In this document: piece after piece, positions 14,501-26,432 of the stretch
Layout of the letters: each line of letters opens with the position of its first letter
Position numbering within the stretch: position 1 is the stretch's first letter
From: Psettodes erumei
Taxonomy: Eukaryota; Chordata; Actinopteri; Pleuronectiformes; Psettodidae
Direction of reading: 5' to 3'
Assembly: GCA_016785225.1 (NCBI GenBank)
Contig: JAFBJZ010000366.1
Coordinates: 35,730-99,729 of the forward strand
Length of the DNA stretch: 64,000 nt
Translations under genes and position numbers: made by a program
The notes under the pieces: model-generated
Told to the model about the DNA's origin: nothing
The model's database searches: none
Seen by the model: the letters and a program-made list of their open reading frames with translations, nothing else

Positions 14501-16857
14501 CATATGGAAAGAACCGGGTTATATTCAATGTTAATATGCGGTAAGCAAATACTGTCAGGCAGATACTGATCGTGCCAATAAGTTTCATCACCATGCTGCT
14601 GATAAATCAGAGATTATGATTAGTCTGCCAAAAGTCTGCCAATTCACTCAAATCCTGGAAAGTACAATTTATTTTAAAATCCAAATGTAGCTGTATTTTC
14701 CAGTTTTCTATCAGCTTGATTTTTAAGACAGGAAGGCAAAAAGCCAGCTACCATATGTTTATTTTCATAATCAGTCACTTTTCTAAATTCAGACTATGTC
14801 TTACTTTTTTTAACTTTTTAATGGAAACAGAGAGCAATTTTTCTCCCCTACAAACAACCTCCTATTGTCTTCCAGTCAATTTTAGAATCCAGATTTTATT
14901 GATTAACTGTAAAGCAGTAATGGCTTGGCCCCAGCAAGCTAAGACAGCTTTTCACATCAATTACAAAGCTCCATTCAGCTATTAAATGGCAAACAAGAAT
15001 TTTGAACTCCAAACCTTTTTATGCTCTCATGTAGTGTTGATGATTTTCTTTGAAGGGCTGCATTATTACTTCTGAATATTGCTTAGCAAGACTTTGCGAG
15101 CCAATATTCACCCCATCACTTTCAATTTAATAGTGCACTTAGCAGTCACTGAGATACTGAGTGGGCCCTCAAGATCGCAGTCAGATTTTCACATAAATTT
15201 GATATATTCTTTTGTGCTATGAGCTTCCTGTTGGCTGGATTGAAGCCAGGAAGTGGTTCACACTGTGATATATATCGTTGTATGATAGGATTTTCTCTGA
15301 CACAGCAATATAGCAAGAAAGAATTACTGCCTACCACACAATTCATGTGATAAAACAGACTTCTAAATATAATAAAAATACAAGTCAATGTAGATTATCT
15401 TAAACATGACAAACAAACCCTACACCCAGGAAGCATTCATGTGGCACAGCGGATGCGTGTGAGGGTGAAAGATTGTTAAAAGAAATATACATCCCTTGTC
15501 AAAGTAAATATCCTGCTTTTGCTTGTTTTAATTCTGTTATATCCATTTCTTTTCACACTTAAAACCAACAATGGGACCTAGAGCAGATGAGATAACACCC
15601 TCTGCAGCAGGGCATCCCTCAGTCATGAGATTTTTAGCTGCTCAGCTCAGTATCCTTTCATCAAAAGCCAGAGGATAGACCCTTTCATCCTCCTCAGCCA
15701 CAAACATAAACACAAAGAGGTCATTCCTCCTCGTTTATGAGCCTGTTTCAGCGCAAAAACAAGAACTTTCTTCATTTCTCTATATTTAGACAGCCGGCAC
15801 ATGTATAATTAACACACAGTGTTGAAGAGCCACTAATGTTCTCTAAAGAGCCCAGTACTACTGGTCTAAAATCAATACTGGTGCATCAGTGTAATCTAGG
15901 ACAGAGATTAGTGACATGATATGTATTTACTTATAGATTTGATAAAATTGCCTTAAATGTGTGGAGACTAATTCTGGCCCTGTCACTGTGCAGTTGGTTA
16001 CATAGTCTATGACAAGTTATTGCAACGCTGCCAATGTGATCAACTGTCAGATATCACATTACTTCTTCAATGGATTGCTGAGTGGAGAGAAATGTCCCTT
16101 GTCAGGAACATTTAAGAGCCTCAAATCTTTTTTTATTACTTTCCAAAACACAAAGGTGCAGTTGTTTGTGACAGGTGTAGAACATCAAGACACTACTTTG
16201 CCTTTAGTACAAATTATTCTGTACGCGTGCTTCTGAACAGCGATTCATGGAACAGCATGTCCAATATAATGTTATCCCTGTCTAAACTAGCCTGTGTTGC
16301 AGTGCTGTGAATGTTTGAAACAACCTTCCCAAGATCTGCATTGCTTGAATTATGTGGAAAGGTCATTTCTGCTTCCTGTGGAGCGTTGCAACTGCAAGCA
16401 TCCATTGTAATTTAACAGATGTGGTTTAAATAACTTGGTGTTTCTTAATATGAAAAACCACCAATGAATTTAGTCATGTGTGAGGTGTTATTCAGATATG
16501 TCTGCTGTAGTCTGCAGACGTAATCAGATTTTTGCAGCCTACTGCTACAACAATAATGGTTTAATACTGTGAATTCAACATGAAGTAGTGGATAAAATAT
16601 GAAAGCGTTCAGGAAGGTGTTCACAAGGTGGCAGGCACAGGCTTCATCCCAGGAGGAGGAGACGCTACCTCTAACTCTGCGTCACACTTAACAGCAAGTG
16701 GAGAGCCCCATGGCTTTGAGTAACATTTTACACCAAAAACTATTTAACTAGACGGGAAAGTCACCACACATCACATTCTGCTCAAAGATAAATCATCACC
16801 GGGCGACCAACCTTTCTGCTGCTTGAAGGACTGGATTGAGCCCGAGTGGTGCACCAT
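668..16857 (-). CDS. ano3: Anoctamin-3 (TMEM16C), 5' part, partial at left edge
   Basis: Ten coding exons on the minus strand: 16812-16857, 8225-8431, 5876-6003, 5575-5730, 5297-5397, 5149-5193, 2757-2888, 2109-2215, 887-942, 668-789. All have GT-AG borders and their lengths join without a frame break (1100 bp, about 366 aa). The start MVHHSGSIQSFKQQKG and the motif LKPSRRSLPCLAQS are, as I remember them, specific to ANO3. Later exons carry the anoctamin dimerisation region (DGKKRIDYILVYKK, FEKNLRAEGLMLEKE, LPDLEETDCYTAPFSRARMH, FFSNSTRSRIVHH) and end at RWARWGIWYKYQPLDLIR, just before the first membrane helix. The ten transmembrane segments and the calcium site must lie beyond position 1. 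The family comprises calcium-regulated scramblases and channels; ANO3 is mainly neuronal and human mutations cause dystonia 24. ANO4 is the closest alternative but lacks this N-terminus. The first intron is about 8.4 kb. Confidence 0.95.
8432..16811. other. Large first intron of ano3
   Basis: About 8.4 kb between ano3 exons 1 and 2. It is AT-rich with a GT/AT microsatellite near its 3' end and a possible dispersed repeat at about 9915-10270. No open frame with credible splice sites or a recognisable product was seen on either strand. Confidence 0.7.
8499..8536. repeat. GT/AT compound microsatellite
   Basis: About six GT units followed by about eleven AT units and a short AC run, inside ano3 intron 1 just upstream of exon 2. 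Confidence 0.95.
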
Positions 16858-17200
16858 TGCGACGTTCAGTTGGCTTTCAGCGGTGACTAAAATCCGTATT
16901 TCGAAAAACAAAATTGCAGAATACATGGGAAACTATGGTGGGCCTGCGTAGGTGTTCTGTCGGCTCCCATGCTGCCGAACAATCTCACGGGCGATGCGCA
17001 AACCCCAGCAGCAACACCTGTCTAAGCGCCGCATGCCATTACCCCCCCTCTCCGCTCCCGAGCCATCCACCATCCACGACTGTTGTCATGGTGACGGGCG
17101 GTAGGGGCGGTCCTGAGAAGGACACGCCCCCGCCCGTCCTGATTTACAGACTCCAAATAAGATGCGGGAAATTACTAAGGGCGACTGATCTCAAATGAAC
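16858..17200 (-). promoter_or_regulatory. ano3: Probable 5'UTR and promoter region of ano3 (main start)
   Basis: The stretch upstream of the ano3 ATG becomes distinctly GC- and CpG-richer between about 16930 and 17150 than the AT-rich DNA around it, as expected for a vertebrate promoter. The minus strand has a possible acceptor, TTTTAG, about 35 bp before the ATG, so a separate non-coding exon is possible. No TATA box could be assigned. Confidence 0.45.
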
Positions 17201-17588
17201 CGACAAGGACAACTATTGATCCGATGATGACCTCAGAAATTTATGCCATAGCTTGTTCAATAAGCATATTGATTTGATTTTTGGATTCTGAGGGCAACAT
17301 AATTTCAAATTTAGGACATCAAGACAAGTCCCTCCAGGATATTTCCATCAGGCTTTGAAGTGAAGACTGAAACTTCACTAATGTAAAATCTCTGAGAAGT
17401 CATTCTAAATATAGTCATTCTGCATTACATCAGGAAATTCAGACAGGATTTCACATCAGATTATCAAAACCCACTAAACCCACTGAACTTTTAACGCTCA
17501 ACATAATAACACAGATGACAATACCTTGTGTTGTTGACAGCAGCCATCGGTGTGTTAGCCAATAGCAAGAGTCAGACTTAAATGTAAC

Positions 17589-17602
17589 TATATATATATA
17601 TA
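17589..17602. repeat. Short TA microsatellite
   Basis: Seven TA-type units in non-coding DNA upstream of ano3 exon 1. Confidence 0.85.
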
Positions 17603-18232
17603 AAAAGAAAGAAATCAGAAGAAAACAAAGGAATATCGACCATTTGGCTTTTTTAAGGCTGAATAGTTTGACAGACCTTTAAGACTGTGAGGCTGAGAGG
17701 AAAAACTGAAAAGAATGAATACTCCAGCTTACTGCCAAAGGGCTCACAGATCAGCTGTGCACACACATCGTGGTGGGGGACCCCTTGTTTAAGAGCAAAT
17801 GTAATATCAGTCATGAAAAGTGAACAGTGGGTTAAAGATGACTGCAGTATAGTTTAATAGCCTAACATTAAAACCGGTGGCATATTTGTCCTGCTGGATT
17901 TATTGGGACCCATCTGAAATGAAAAAGAATGCAGAATGCAGCAAATTTAGTTCAATTGATAAAAATTCATTGCCTATTTAAAATAAGATAACACAAAATA
18001 CCATTTTTACAGCTTTAAATGTGGCATGAATATATTGAACAGGGGGATATTATTATGCATCTTAGAATATAAAGACAAACCATACAATAATGTCTCTGTA
18101 TCACCTTGTCTTAGGTCTTCAGTTGCATAGTAGTATTGAAATCTTATTGTGGTTCACCTGCAAGGTCACTGGTCTTATCTCAATGTCAACCACACTGAGC
18201 TGCAGACAAGCAGACTTCCAATCAGGACCCAT

Positions 18233-18259
18233 TGTGTGTGTGTGTGTGTGTGTGTGTGT
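18233..18259. repeat. TG dinucleotide microsatellite
   Basis: About 13 TG units followed by a run of Gs, in non-coding DNA. Confidence 0.95.
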
Positions 18260-18560
18260 TGAGGGGGGGGCATGTTGTCGAACACACACAGAACTGTCTG
18301 CTGCAGGTCACGATAACACAGGTTGCAGTTTGGTCTGTGGTCATACTTTTGTTTATCAATCTGTGTCTGTGCAGATATTCTGGGAAGTATAGTCTGGCAT
18401 CTGTCATTGAGGCAAAACCATCTGCTTTCTTGCAGCACAGCAAGCCTCTCCTCCTCCCACTGTTCTGATATTTATTGAGCACTGGTGGCAGGGCTGTGCA
18501 TGCCAACCCCTTTAACATGTAATTGAACAAATGCTAATGCATTTCTTCAACTGGGACAGC

Positions 18561-18609
18561 AAATAAATAAATACACAAATAAATACATGAATGAATGAAT
18601 AAATAAATG
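18561..18609. repeat. AAAT/GAAT-type tetranucleotide repeat
   Basis: Imperfect AAAT and AATG units over about 50 bp in non-coding DNA. Confidence 0.85.
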
Positions 18610-19584
18610 AACATGTAGGTATTTTATGGGGTTATTTACATTTACATTTTTTTTTCTATCTCTTCCATGCCTGCCTGTTAGTTCACAGATGTAGGTCAGA
18701 TGACAACGCTGCAGATGGAGCAAGGTTTTAGATAAATGAAATACTGCCACCTTGTGGTTGAAAACATGGTTAACTAAACTGTCAGTATTTGGTTCCAAAA
18801 CCCAAAGGGATCTTTGCATTATTCATCTCAGGCTATGCTTGTAAATACATGGTCATGAGCTAATCTCACCAGAGTCTCATACTCAATGATACTCTTGCAC
18901 TTTCCAAGTGCAATGGTGAACTGTCCCATCATCAGCATCAAAAGCCAAACAATAATGTTTGCAGTAAAAAGATATTATACCTGCCCCAAATCTGTTCTGC
19001 AGCAACCATGAGAATCCTTTTTTTAGCTGTCAGCAATAACTAGTCAAAATTATACAACTGCAAAATGATATAACTGCAGTTAGACCATGGATAATAAGTA
19101 ACGTGCTTGAAACTCTAAAATTAGCAATCACATCCCAGTCACCCAGTCAGAGAAAATGTTCGAAGCAAGCGTAGAGAGAACTATTTCATTGCATTCAAAA
19201 TCAAAGCCGTTTCTTTCCAAGTTTTCAGCACATTTTGTTGTTAGCTGTTCAAAAAAAAAATAATCAGAGACTCCCCACTCACTTAAGAGGCTCCCGAATG
19301 ACATGTAACATCAACAAATTCAACTAAATGACTTCTCATGGCTTGCTGTGAGGCTGCGCTTCCAAGGGATCTGCTGAAAAAGTTCTAATAAAAGTTCGGC
19401 ACAAACAATTTGACAGAGGGTATAAACATTTCATTTTCAGAGTGTGGTCAACACAGCCTGTGTTGTTGGTTATATCTGATATCCAGCAGCCACAGGCACA
19501 AACATGGTATTTTATATGCACATTAGTTGGGTAACCAATAATATACCCTATACAGAGGAACATTGCTTAGGTTGACAAACTCAC

Positions 19585-19767
19585 CAGAGTGTTGGTCGAT
19601 GTCTGTGGCCGTGCCTCCAGAGTGGGAACTGTTGGCAAGCGAGGAGCTCCAGGACACTGAGTGGCTGATGGTGGGATTGATAGGAGCATGCCTGTCGCCT
19701 CCAGAGGAGCTGGAGGCCTGACTCTCCAGCAGGGGCACGAACATACAGCTGTCCTGATGACATGATC
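19585..19767 (-). CDS. ano3: Candidate alternative second exon of ano3 (Ser-rich N-terminus)
   Basis: A 183-bp (61-codon) open exon flanked by TTTTGCAG and a G/GTGAGT donor. It enters and leaves in phase 1, so it joins the 23265-23304 exon and also ano3 exon 2 (8225-8431), which starts in phase 1. It encodes a serine-rich stretch including QASSSSGGDRHAPINPTIS and SHSGGTATDIDQHSG. With the upstream exon it replaces the 15-residue MVHHSGS N-terminus by about 74 residues. I recall human ANO3 having a longer isoform of roughly this excess, but that memory is not firm. The two exons could instead belong to a separate, unrecognised gene. Confidence 0.55.
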
Positions 19768-22735
19768 CTGCAAAACACACAACTGGACATTAGACAAAGT
19801 GCTCATCAGAGCATGTTAGTGTTGCTTTTATCTTGATATCCTGTCACATATCCAAACTGTAATACCAGTTGCTTCAGTTATCAGTGGGAGAATAATTAGT
19901 TGTGTACTAAGGTCCATAAAATTTTGTGTGCCTTCACAGCCATCCAGCTCTCCATTCCCTCTCGTGTTACTGCACTCATACATTTTTAACACGCATTTAA
20001 AATTCCTTTCACCCTCTGATACTTGACACTAATGGGAAACAATAAGGCCTCTGGTTTTCCAAAACTAACTGTGAAACTCATGGGATCATGATAGATTTGT
20101 TAATTAAAACCATTAAAACCAGCCAAATGGTTGAACTGACAGAAATGTTTAATAATGTAGAGACATTTAGACTTATTTAGCTAAACAGTTGAGGCACAGA
20201 TTATTTCTGGAATAAACATTTGTATGAACTCCGGTTTTGTTGCCATGGAGGTTGTTCTCCATCTCCAGAAAACTACTTTTTTATCAAAAATAAATCAATG
20301 AAAATCAGAAGATAGACTAGATAGATTAAATATTAAAGCCCACATTATTATGTAATACTGCACAGTTAGAAACTATACAAAATGTGAATTCATATCTATA
20401 CATGACAAACTGATATAGCACCATACATGCTGAATGTCTCTGAGTGTGTTGCTCTTTAGAAGAAGAAGAATCAGCACAGTAAGCCTAAAATGTCTAATGT
20501 GCATTATAATTTAATGGGTACCATTTTTTCATGTACTGTAGCTACTGAGCCATTATTTTGTAGAGATTGTCTCATTACATAATGTGTAGGCTACCATCCT
20601 GAATGCTAAACAGGTCACCACTAAGGTTAACCAAGTTAGTCCACAATAATGCATTTAAATTCATTTACAATGGAAAAACAACATCTACAGGCTGAGATTT
20701 TCATTCAGTGTGTGCTGACGTGTGCATTCAGCTTCACTAACAACAACAGGAAGAGCTGCGGGGCAGCACTGTCGATGAGTCCAGATAACATGACTCATCG
20801 ACATTCAGAGGTACTTTACATCTCAGAAATTATTCACAGGTTTGACAGTGACATCTCCCTTTAGCAACTCTCGTTGATGGAAATGACGAGAAAAGCGCAC
20901 ACGGCTGCCAGACCTGCTGGTGCGCAGTATGTTATTGAAAATGCTTGATATTAAATGTGCACAGATAAAGTTTGTGACAGCAGCAGCAATTACTGCCAGA
21001 GGGTTGCAAGAGTGGAGGGTGGTGCAATACAGTTAAAAAACACAGCAGTGAAATTTCTCAGCTCTCAGTTGTTCCTCATTGGCAAACACAAAGATGGACA
21101 TCAAAGAGATCCTTGCACATGAAGGGAATGTTCAGTCATAACTCTGACATGGAAACTGCTGTGTCGAGGTCACCAGAGCTCTGGATGGCTGGTCAGAAAA
21201 AAAAGCAAAAAACACTTTCCTTAAAATGTACTTTGTCCATTACAGCTATGTAGTCTAAGTGGGGTAATATATTGTCCTGAAGATTTCAAAAGTATAGAGA
21301 CATTAGGTAGATCGATTGATGAGCAGGTCCTTCCTGTATGAACTTCCTGGCACATTGATTATTTATTTAAACACAGACATTTCAAAAGCTACAGGTCACT
21401 AAATTCCACTCTCAAGTAACAGTGAATCTATGATGAGACCCTGAGAAAAGTGTGACTCCATTAACCATGTAAAAGTATCATTTATCCAAGCATATAAGCA
21501 CCACAGCCAGACTGTCTGGCAAATGGCAAGTACTGTAACCAGGACTAAATTACTACTTTGCATTAAATGTTACAAACACATCTCCGGCTTATTGATAAGC
21601 TTAGGGCATTGCATAAGATAATTATTGTAACGTCAGCAGCTGTTAAAACAAATGTAATTTAGTTTGAGTGCAGCCAGTTGGACATCTTCTCCAGCAACTT
21701 GTTAAATGAATAAAAGGGCATCAGAGTTTATAACCTTAATGTCTATGAGCTAAAAGGAGTATACACAGAGTCTGGAGGGCATTTATACATCAGTATTTCC
21801 ATTAGAGTAAGGATACTCCAACCAGGTCTGTGAGCCTTATGTCTCTTAAACAACTTACAGTATATTAGTCAGCTGTGATCACTTGAGACACCATAAATGT
21901 TTCCATTAAATCGTAACACCCCTGCCTCTTTCCATATTTCCAATGTGTTAGAGAACCATTAGAGCCTGCATACACTATTTCAAACAATGAGCAGTAACAT
22001 GAAAACTAAAAACAATCATGACTCAAAAATAGGACCTTGACTTTGAGCAGAGTGATGCAGATTCTCCTGCACTTGTCAAATCCTCCAAACCCCATGAGAG
22101 AGTTCAGCTTTGACAAAAAGTGAAACTTGTGGTAGCAGTTTAATACAGAATGAGATTCAAGCTCCAGAAAGATATTACGGGTGAACACAGCTAATGCACA
22201 GTTTTGGTTTGGTTTTTTGTCATTAGCTAGGGTTCAGAGAGTAGAGGAAGAAATATGTGTTTGCAATGTCTCTCATAATAAAGCAGGTGAGTTCTTAAAA
22301 TATAATTTTCAATATTTTCTTCCCAGGAAGCTTTTCTTTGCACACAGCTCCTCGCTTATGGGGTGAGAGGGGTAGGCAATGAAGGAGCTAAATACTTGCT
22401 GATTTTAACACTCCACCCAGCTTCTAACAGAGCCACCACGTCACAACCCCCAGCTTTTCTGCACACCGCAGTACATTATATCTACATGGCTCAACAAAGA
22501 TGTAAATACTGTCCTATTAGCCATCAGGACATAACCAATTCCCATGTTCGCCTCGGGGCAATGATGACTTAGAAAAACTAATAAAAGCCCCAGCATCCAT
22601 GCATTAAACAGTTCATTAAACTGAATGATGTGGGATGTTTGCTGGATTTCCCTAGAAAAGAGTCACGCTCTCCAGTCTCCAAACTGAGGCTGACCACAGA
22701 TATTTCAGCACAAGATTACGCTGAGCTTTGCTGAG

Positions 22736-22797
22736 CAGTATACTGCTATATGCAGTATACTGTCCATTATGTACTCATATATGAGTACATAATGGAC
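22736..22797. repeat. Two adjoining perfect hairpins (inverted repeats)
   Basis: The first hairpin has 11-bp perfect arms, cagtatactgc at 22736-22746 and gcagtatactg at 22752-22762, with a TATAT loop. The second is a 36-bp perfect palindrome at 22762-22797 with no loop and an 18-bp half site, gtccattatgtactcata. They share the base at 22762. The structure could be the remnant of a small foldback transposon or a cruciform-forming site. Confidence 0.95.
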
Positions 22798-22952
22798 CTT
22801 GTATTACATTCAGAAATATGCATAAAAATCTCTACATAGTATTATTCTATTTAATGCATAGACATGACCACTTAGTCTTTTTCTCATTTATGGAAAATGA
22901 CATGAAGGAAGAACCCATGTGCACTCTATCATTGGGTCACCCATGTGTACCT

Positions 22953-22973
22953 ATTCATTCATTCATTCATTCA
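22953..22973. repeat. ATTC tetranucleotide repeat
   Basis: Five ATTC units in AT-rich non-coding DNA. Confidence 0.9.
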
Positions 22974-23264
22974 ATATCCCCCTTCATAAATAAATCACTC
23001 CTATATGATCAGTCATATCAAGCAGATTAACAATATATTATATATATATACTTCAACTGATCAAATTTTTAACATTTACTGTATGAACGTTTAATTACAA
23101 AGAACAAACCATTAAACACACATATGTGGGTAAACGATCAATATAAATTTAGAAGTGGCTTAACTCCTTTTAGAGTTTAATTGTTTTTGTTTTGTTTTTG
23201 TTTTTAGCGGCAAGTTTACTACCGTCAGTTCAGTGTGCCTCATTCAGAAGTGTGTTCAACCTAC

Positions 23265-23304
23265 CTGAGGAGATGCCAAGAGCCTGTGACACCTTAACTT
23301 CCAT
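23265..23304 (-). CDS. ano3: Candidate alternative first coding exon of ano3
   Basis: The minus strand reads ATG then 12 codons (MEVKVSQALGISS) and stops after one base of the next codon at a strong donor, CAG/GTAGGT. The phase (1) matches the next exon at 19585-19767. An AG immediately upstream of the ATG leaves open that the exon has a 5' splice site rather than a transcription start. It lies about 1.6 kb from the svip start and is divergent from it. Assignment to ano3 is inferred from strand, phase and position; no homologue was recognised from memory. Confidence 0.5.
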
Positions 23305-24103
23305 TGCATGCACCTGAGCCTTCAGTATAAATCCCCTATCAACAGTTTTCTGAATGAAAAACTTGTACAAAGACTACAAAAGCTGTTCAGTCTGATGAAC
23401 CTGTCATTCCCACTGTGCTGTATAGTACCTTGGAGCTGAGAAATGGACCTGGGCGGCGCAGCGGAGAGTGATGGGTGGAGTTTACAGTGTTGTCAGGCTA
23501 CACAACATTAAACTCCCAGGCTATTGATTGTAGAATATTGATTAAACGGAACTGCTGCATGGCGCATCACTCACCTCACAGGGGCCTTTGGTCTGAGCGA
23601 TTGACAATAAATTATAACAAGAAAAGATTCACTCTCTGATTCAAGTCAGTTTGGACTGAACCTGATGGCGTACACTGCCGTAACCTGTTACCATGTAGTT
23701 TAATTACACTGGTGACAAATTCGGTCGGCCTGTGTATTTATGGGTTAGCCTAATGCACGGAACATTATTTTAACCGGCATCGTTAAAAATAGAGATTCTG
23801 AGAAGTAAAAGCGTTTTTCAGACATAAAAAACATGAGTGTTTGTCTTTGGAGCAAATTCAGCTTTCTATGACGAGGTCTGTCATAGTACTTTCAAGTATT
23901 AAAAACTACAGGACACATATTAACAACACACATAAACCCGTGAATTACCTGCGAATAAAGTCTTATTTACCCTATTGTTCCACAGGATGGAGCACGAGTT
24001 CTGAAAGTTTGGCCTTTTTTCGTTTTGTTTTGCAAAAAAGCAATTCAACCACTAGTATGCAGTAGTCGGGATTCTTCATCTTCCTAATATTATTATTAAT
24101 TTT

Positions 24104-24127
24104 GGTAGTAGTAGTAGTAGTAGTAGT
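24104..24127. repeat. GTA trinucleotide repeat
   Basis: About eight GTA units roughly 770 bp upstream of the svip start codon. Confidence 0.9.
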
Positions 24128-24299
24128 GTTATTATTGTCGTTACCATAGTGAACATTGTGCTGGTCCCTCGACGCACAGTGGCGCTGTTGGACAAGCTAT
24201 CAGTAATATAGTCTCCGCCCATAGACTGTAAATAAAAAAGTATCCACCCTGTCACATTGAGCTACATTCAAAATCACCTAACGCGGACTTTAAGTACAA

Positions 24300-24891
24300 T
24301 TGCCGCACTTTAATGCAGTGAAGTTAGTTACGCTACTACTAATTATTCATTAACTTTGTAAAACGTTAGTAGCCTCGTAGTGTTTTCATTGCTGATGTGA
24401 CATTTAAGTTACAGCAAGCAGGCAGAAATCGCCACTGTTCATCAATTTAGCGCTCTTGAACATACCCTGACAGGTTCGTAAGCCAGCTGAACTCAGACCA
24501 AAACAAACTCAAGAAAAAAAGATTGGCCTAGACGTCTCCAACAGCAACTTTCCAAATGCCAAGGCGGTCAAAGAAGAGGTGTGAGGGGAAAGTGTTTATC
24601 ACGCGGCTTTGCAGCGTAGACTGTGCTTGTAGAGTAGCGGCAACTAGCTGTTAGCTAGAATGCTAACATTATCGTAGCTAACAGAAGCCACTGTTAGCTA
24701 ACTGTAACGTTATGCCAGACGACCGGACAACAGTCGCTGTGAATAGAGACTGCGTTTCCATTGCCTTAACTGTCAGCCCAGCAATTCGGGACTGGCTTGC
24801 TGCCTAGTCAGGTAGCTGTGTAGGATTAAACCCTGACACTGATAACCAACTTTCAACGCTGCCTTTTGCTGCTTGGAATTTTAAAAAAAGT
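24300..24891 (+). promoter_or_regulatory. svip: Probable svip promoter and 5'UTR
   Basis: The DNA upstream of the svip ATG is richer in GC and CpG than its surroundings. Between about 24640 and 24715 it has several copies of GCTAAC and TTAGCTAA-like motifs. The exact transcription start cannot be placed. The sequence directly before the start codon is AAAGTATGG, with a G at +4. Confidence 0.45.
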
Positions 24892-26432
24892 ATGGGGATG
24901 TGCTTACCGTGCCTTGGCGGAGCGGCGGACGACGTTGTTGTCACACCAGATCCAGTGAGTTAATTTACCGTACATTTTATCACCAGCTGTGTCACTAGAC
25001 AAGTCACAATTTCTCATTTGCGTCCCGTATCAAGTATAAAACGGCACAGATTCCTCGAACCTACGTGAATTTTGATTAATCATCAGTACGTCAACAATAG
25101 GCCCTACTTGGTAATGTTTAGGAGGCGTTGGCTGTGTTCAGTCTCTGTAAACACTGGCATGTGAAGCATGCTCCAGGCCTAACATGGTTTAAACTAAGCA
25201 AAGACAGTCTGCCTGCAGCATTATCTTGTTTTTTTCCCCAAACAGGAGACGAGGAGACGGCAACTAGCAGAGGCGGCCGAGAAGAGACAAAAAGAGGTAA
25301 AGAGGTTAAAAGTGGTTTCATCCGTATGTTTTAGGTGTAGTTCGCTTTCATATAGCTAAAACGAATGTATGCCTGAATCGACATTAAAGAAAGAAAGATG
25401 GATTTATAAAGTTGCTGAAATGTACTGAGAAGTGTTTACATCTAACATAAACACTACCTCCATGAGAAACACCTCCAGTACAATTCAACAGCAAAGCTTG
25501 CAACAGCTGCTCGAAAATGACCAAAAAGGTTAACACTCATCTCCAATAGACTTACCAAAGACTGAACATTTTATAACCTTTAAAGGGGCTTATTGCAATG
25601 TTGTAGTATTTTCAGATTGCATTGGTTTTAGCTAGATGTATGTATTTATCCACGTTTTATTAAATGCAAACCCTATTCGAACTTGACAGCATAGTGAGTA
25701 ATTTTTTTGCACAGAAAAGCCACTTGAAAACCCGTAAGAGCCGTGCTAAAGTTTTATCGAGGTAAGTAGACATGGACCAGAATGGATCCGCTTCTTGGCC
25801 AAGTGACTTTTTTTTTGGATTGGCTAATATTTTAACTACCACATCTTTCTTTTCTAAATCACCGCTTTCATCTAGAATTCGGCACTCTGACAGCTCTCAC
25901 CTTTACTACCCAGATGAAAGCCCTCAGCCCTAATTCACAGTCACGTTAGCGGTACTGCACTATTCAAGCTGTAGCTGATCTGCCTTATTTGGCAGATGAA
26001 TGCCTCTTTGCCAGTTGTGACTGAACATGCCTTGTGCTTTTTGAAGAGCTTGTGATAGTACAATTTATTTATTTAAAAAAAACGTTTGACACACATGCAT
26101 GTTCTAAGACCACTTTTTTTCCAGAACTCTAACATAGACACAAGAAATCAACATGCTTCAGTGATGCTTTCGCCTTTTAGTGTCTGCTCATAGTCCATTC
26201 TTTTTTTTTCCCCCAGACAGCCTACAGGGGTGTTAAAAATCCAGAAGCTGTCGAGAGGAAAAGGAAAAAACAGGAAGAGACCGAGAAACAGGCGATGACC
26301 AACTCTGTGTCTGGCGGCGGTGGGCTGAAGGTAGGTTTTGTGTTCATGCAAAAGCTGTGTGATTTTTGAAAACTGAATGTTGTTTTAATATTTGTTCCCC
26401 ATCTGTTTTTCCTGTAGTGGCAGGTAGGATGA
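24892..26432 (+). CDS. svip: Small VCP/p97-interacting protein
   Basis: Four coding exons: 24892-24954, 25246-25296, 26217-26330, 26418-26432. They give 80 aa, near the 77 aa of human SVIP. The protein begins MGMCLPCLGG: Gly2 fits N-myristoylation and the nearby Cys residues fit palmitoylation, so membrane (ER/lysosomal) anchoring is expected. Residues about 22-38 (ETRRRQLAEAAEKRQKE) match the VCP-interacting motif with its LAEAAEKRQ core. A Lys/Glu-rich helix follows, and the end, GGGGLKWQVG, matches the family ending GGLRW. SVIP binds p97/VCP and inhibits ER-associated degradation. All introns fall between codons (phase 0). The terminal exon adds only four residues and is therefore easily missed by gene finders. 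Confidence 0.95.

Larger units (their letters stand above)
17201..19584. other. Non-coding stretch upstream of ano3 exon 1
   Basis: Holds short TA, TG and AAAT-type microsatellites only. If the alternative ano3 start is real, this is intron in that transcript. Confidence 0.6.
19768..23264. other. Non-coding stretch between the two candidate alternative ano3 exons
   Basis: AT-rich, no coding exon recognised. It contains the double hairpin at 22736-22797 and an ATTC repeat at 22953-22973. Confidence 0.6.

Noticed and set aside
1..16857. Assigning the anoctamin gene as ano5 from its neighbourhood with slc17a6, fancf and gas2
   Set aside because: The N-terminus and the RWARWGIWYKYQPLDLIR segment match ANO3, whereas ANO5 has a clearly different sequence in this region.
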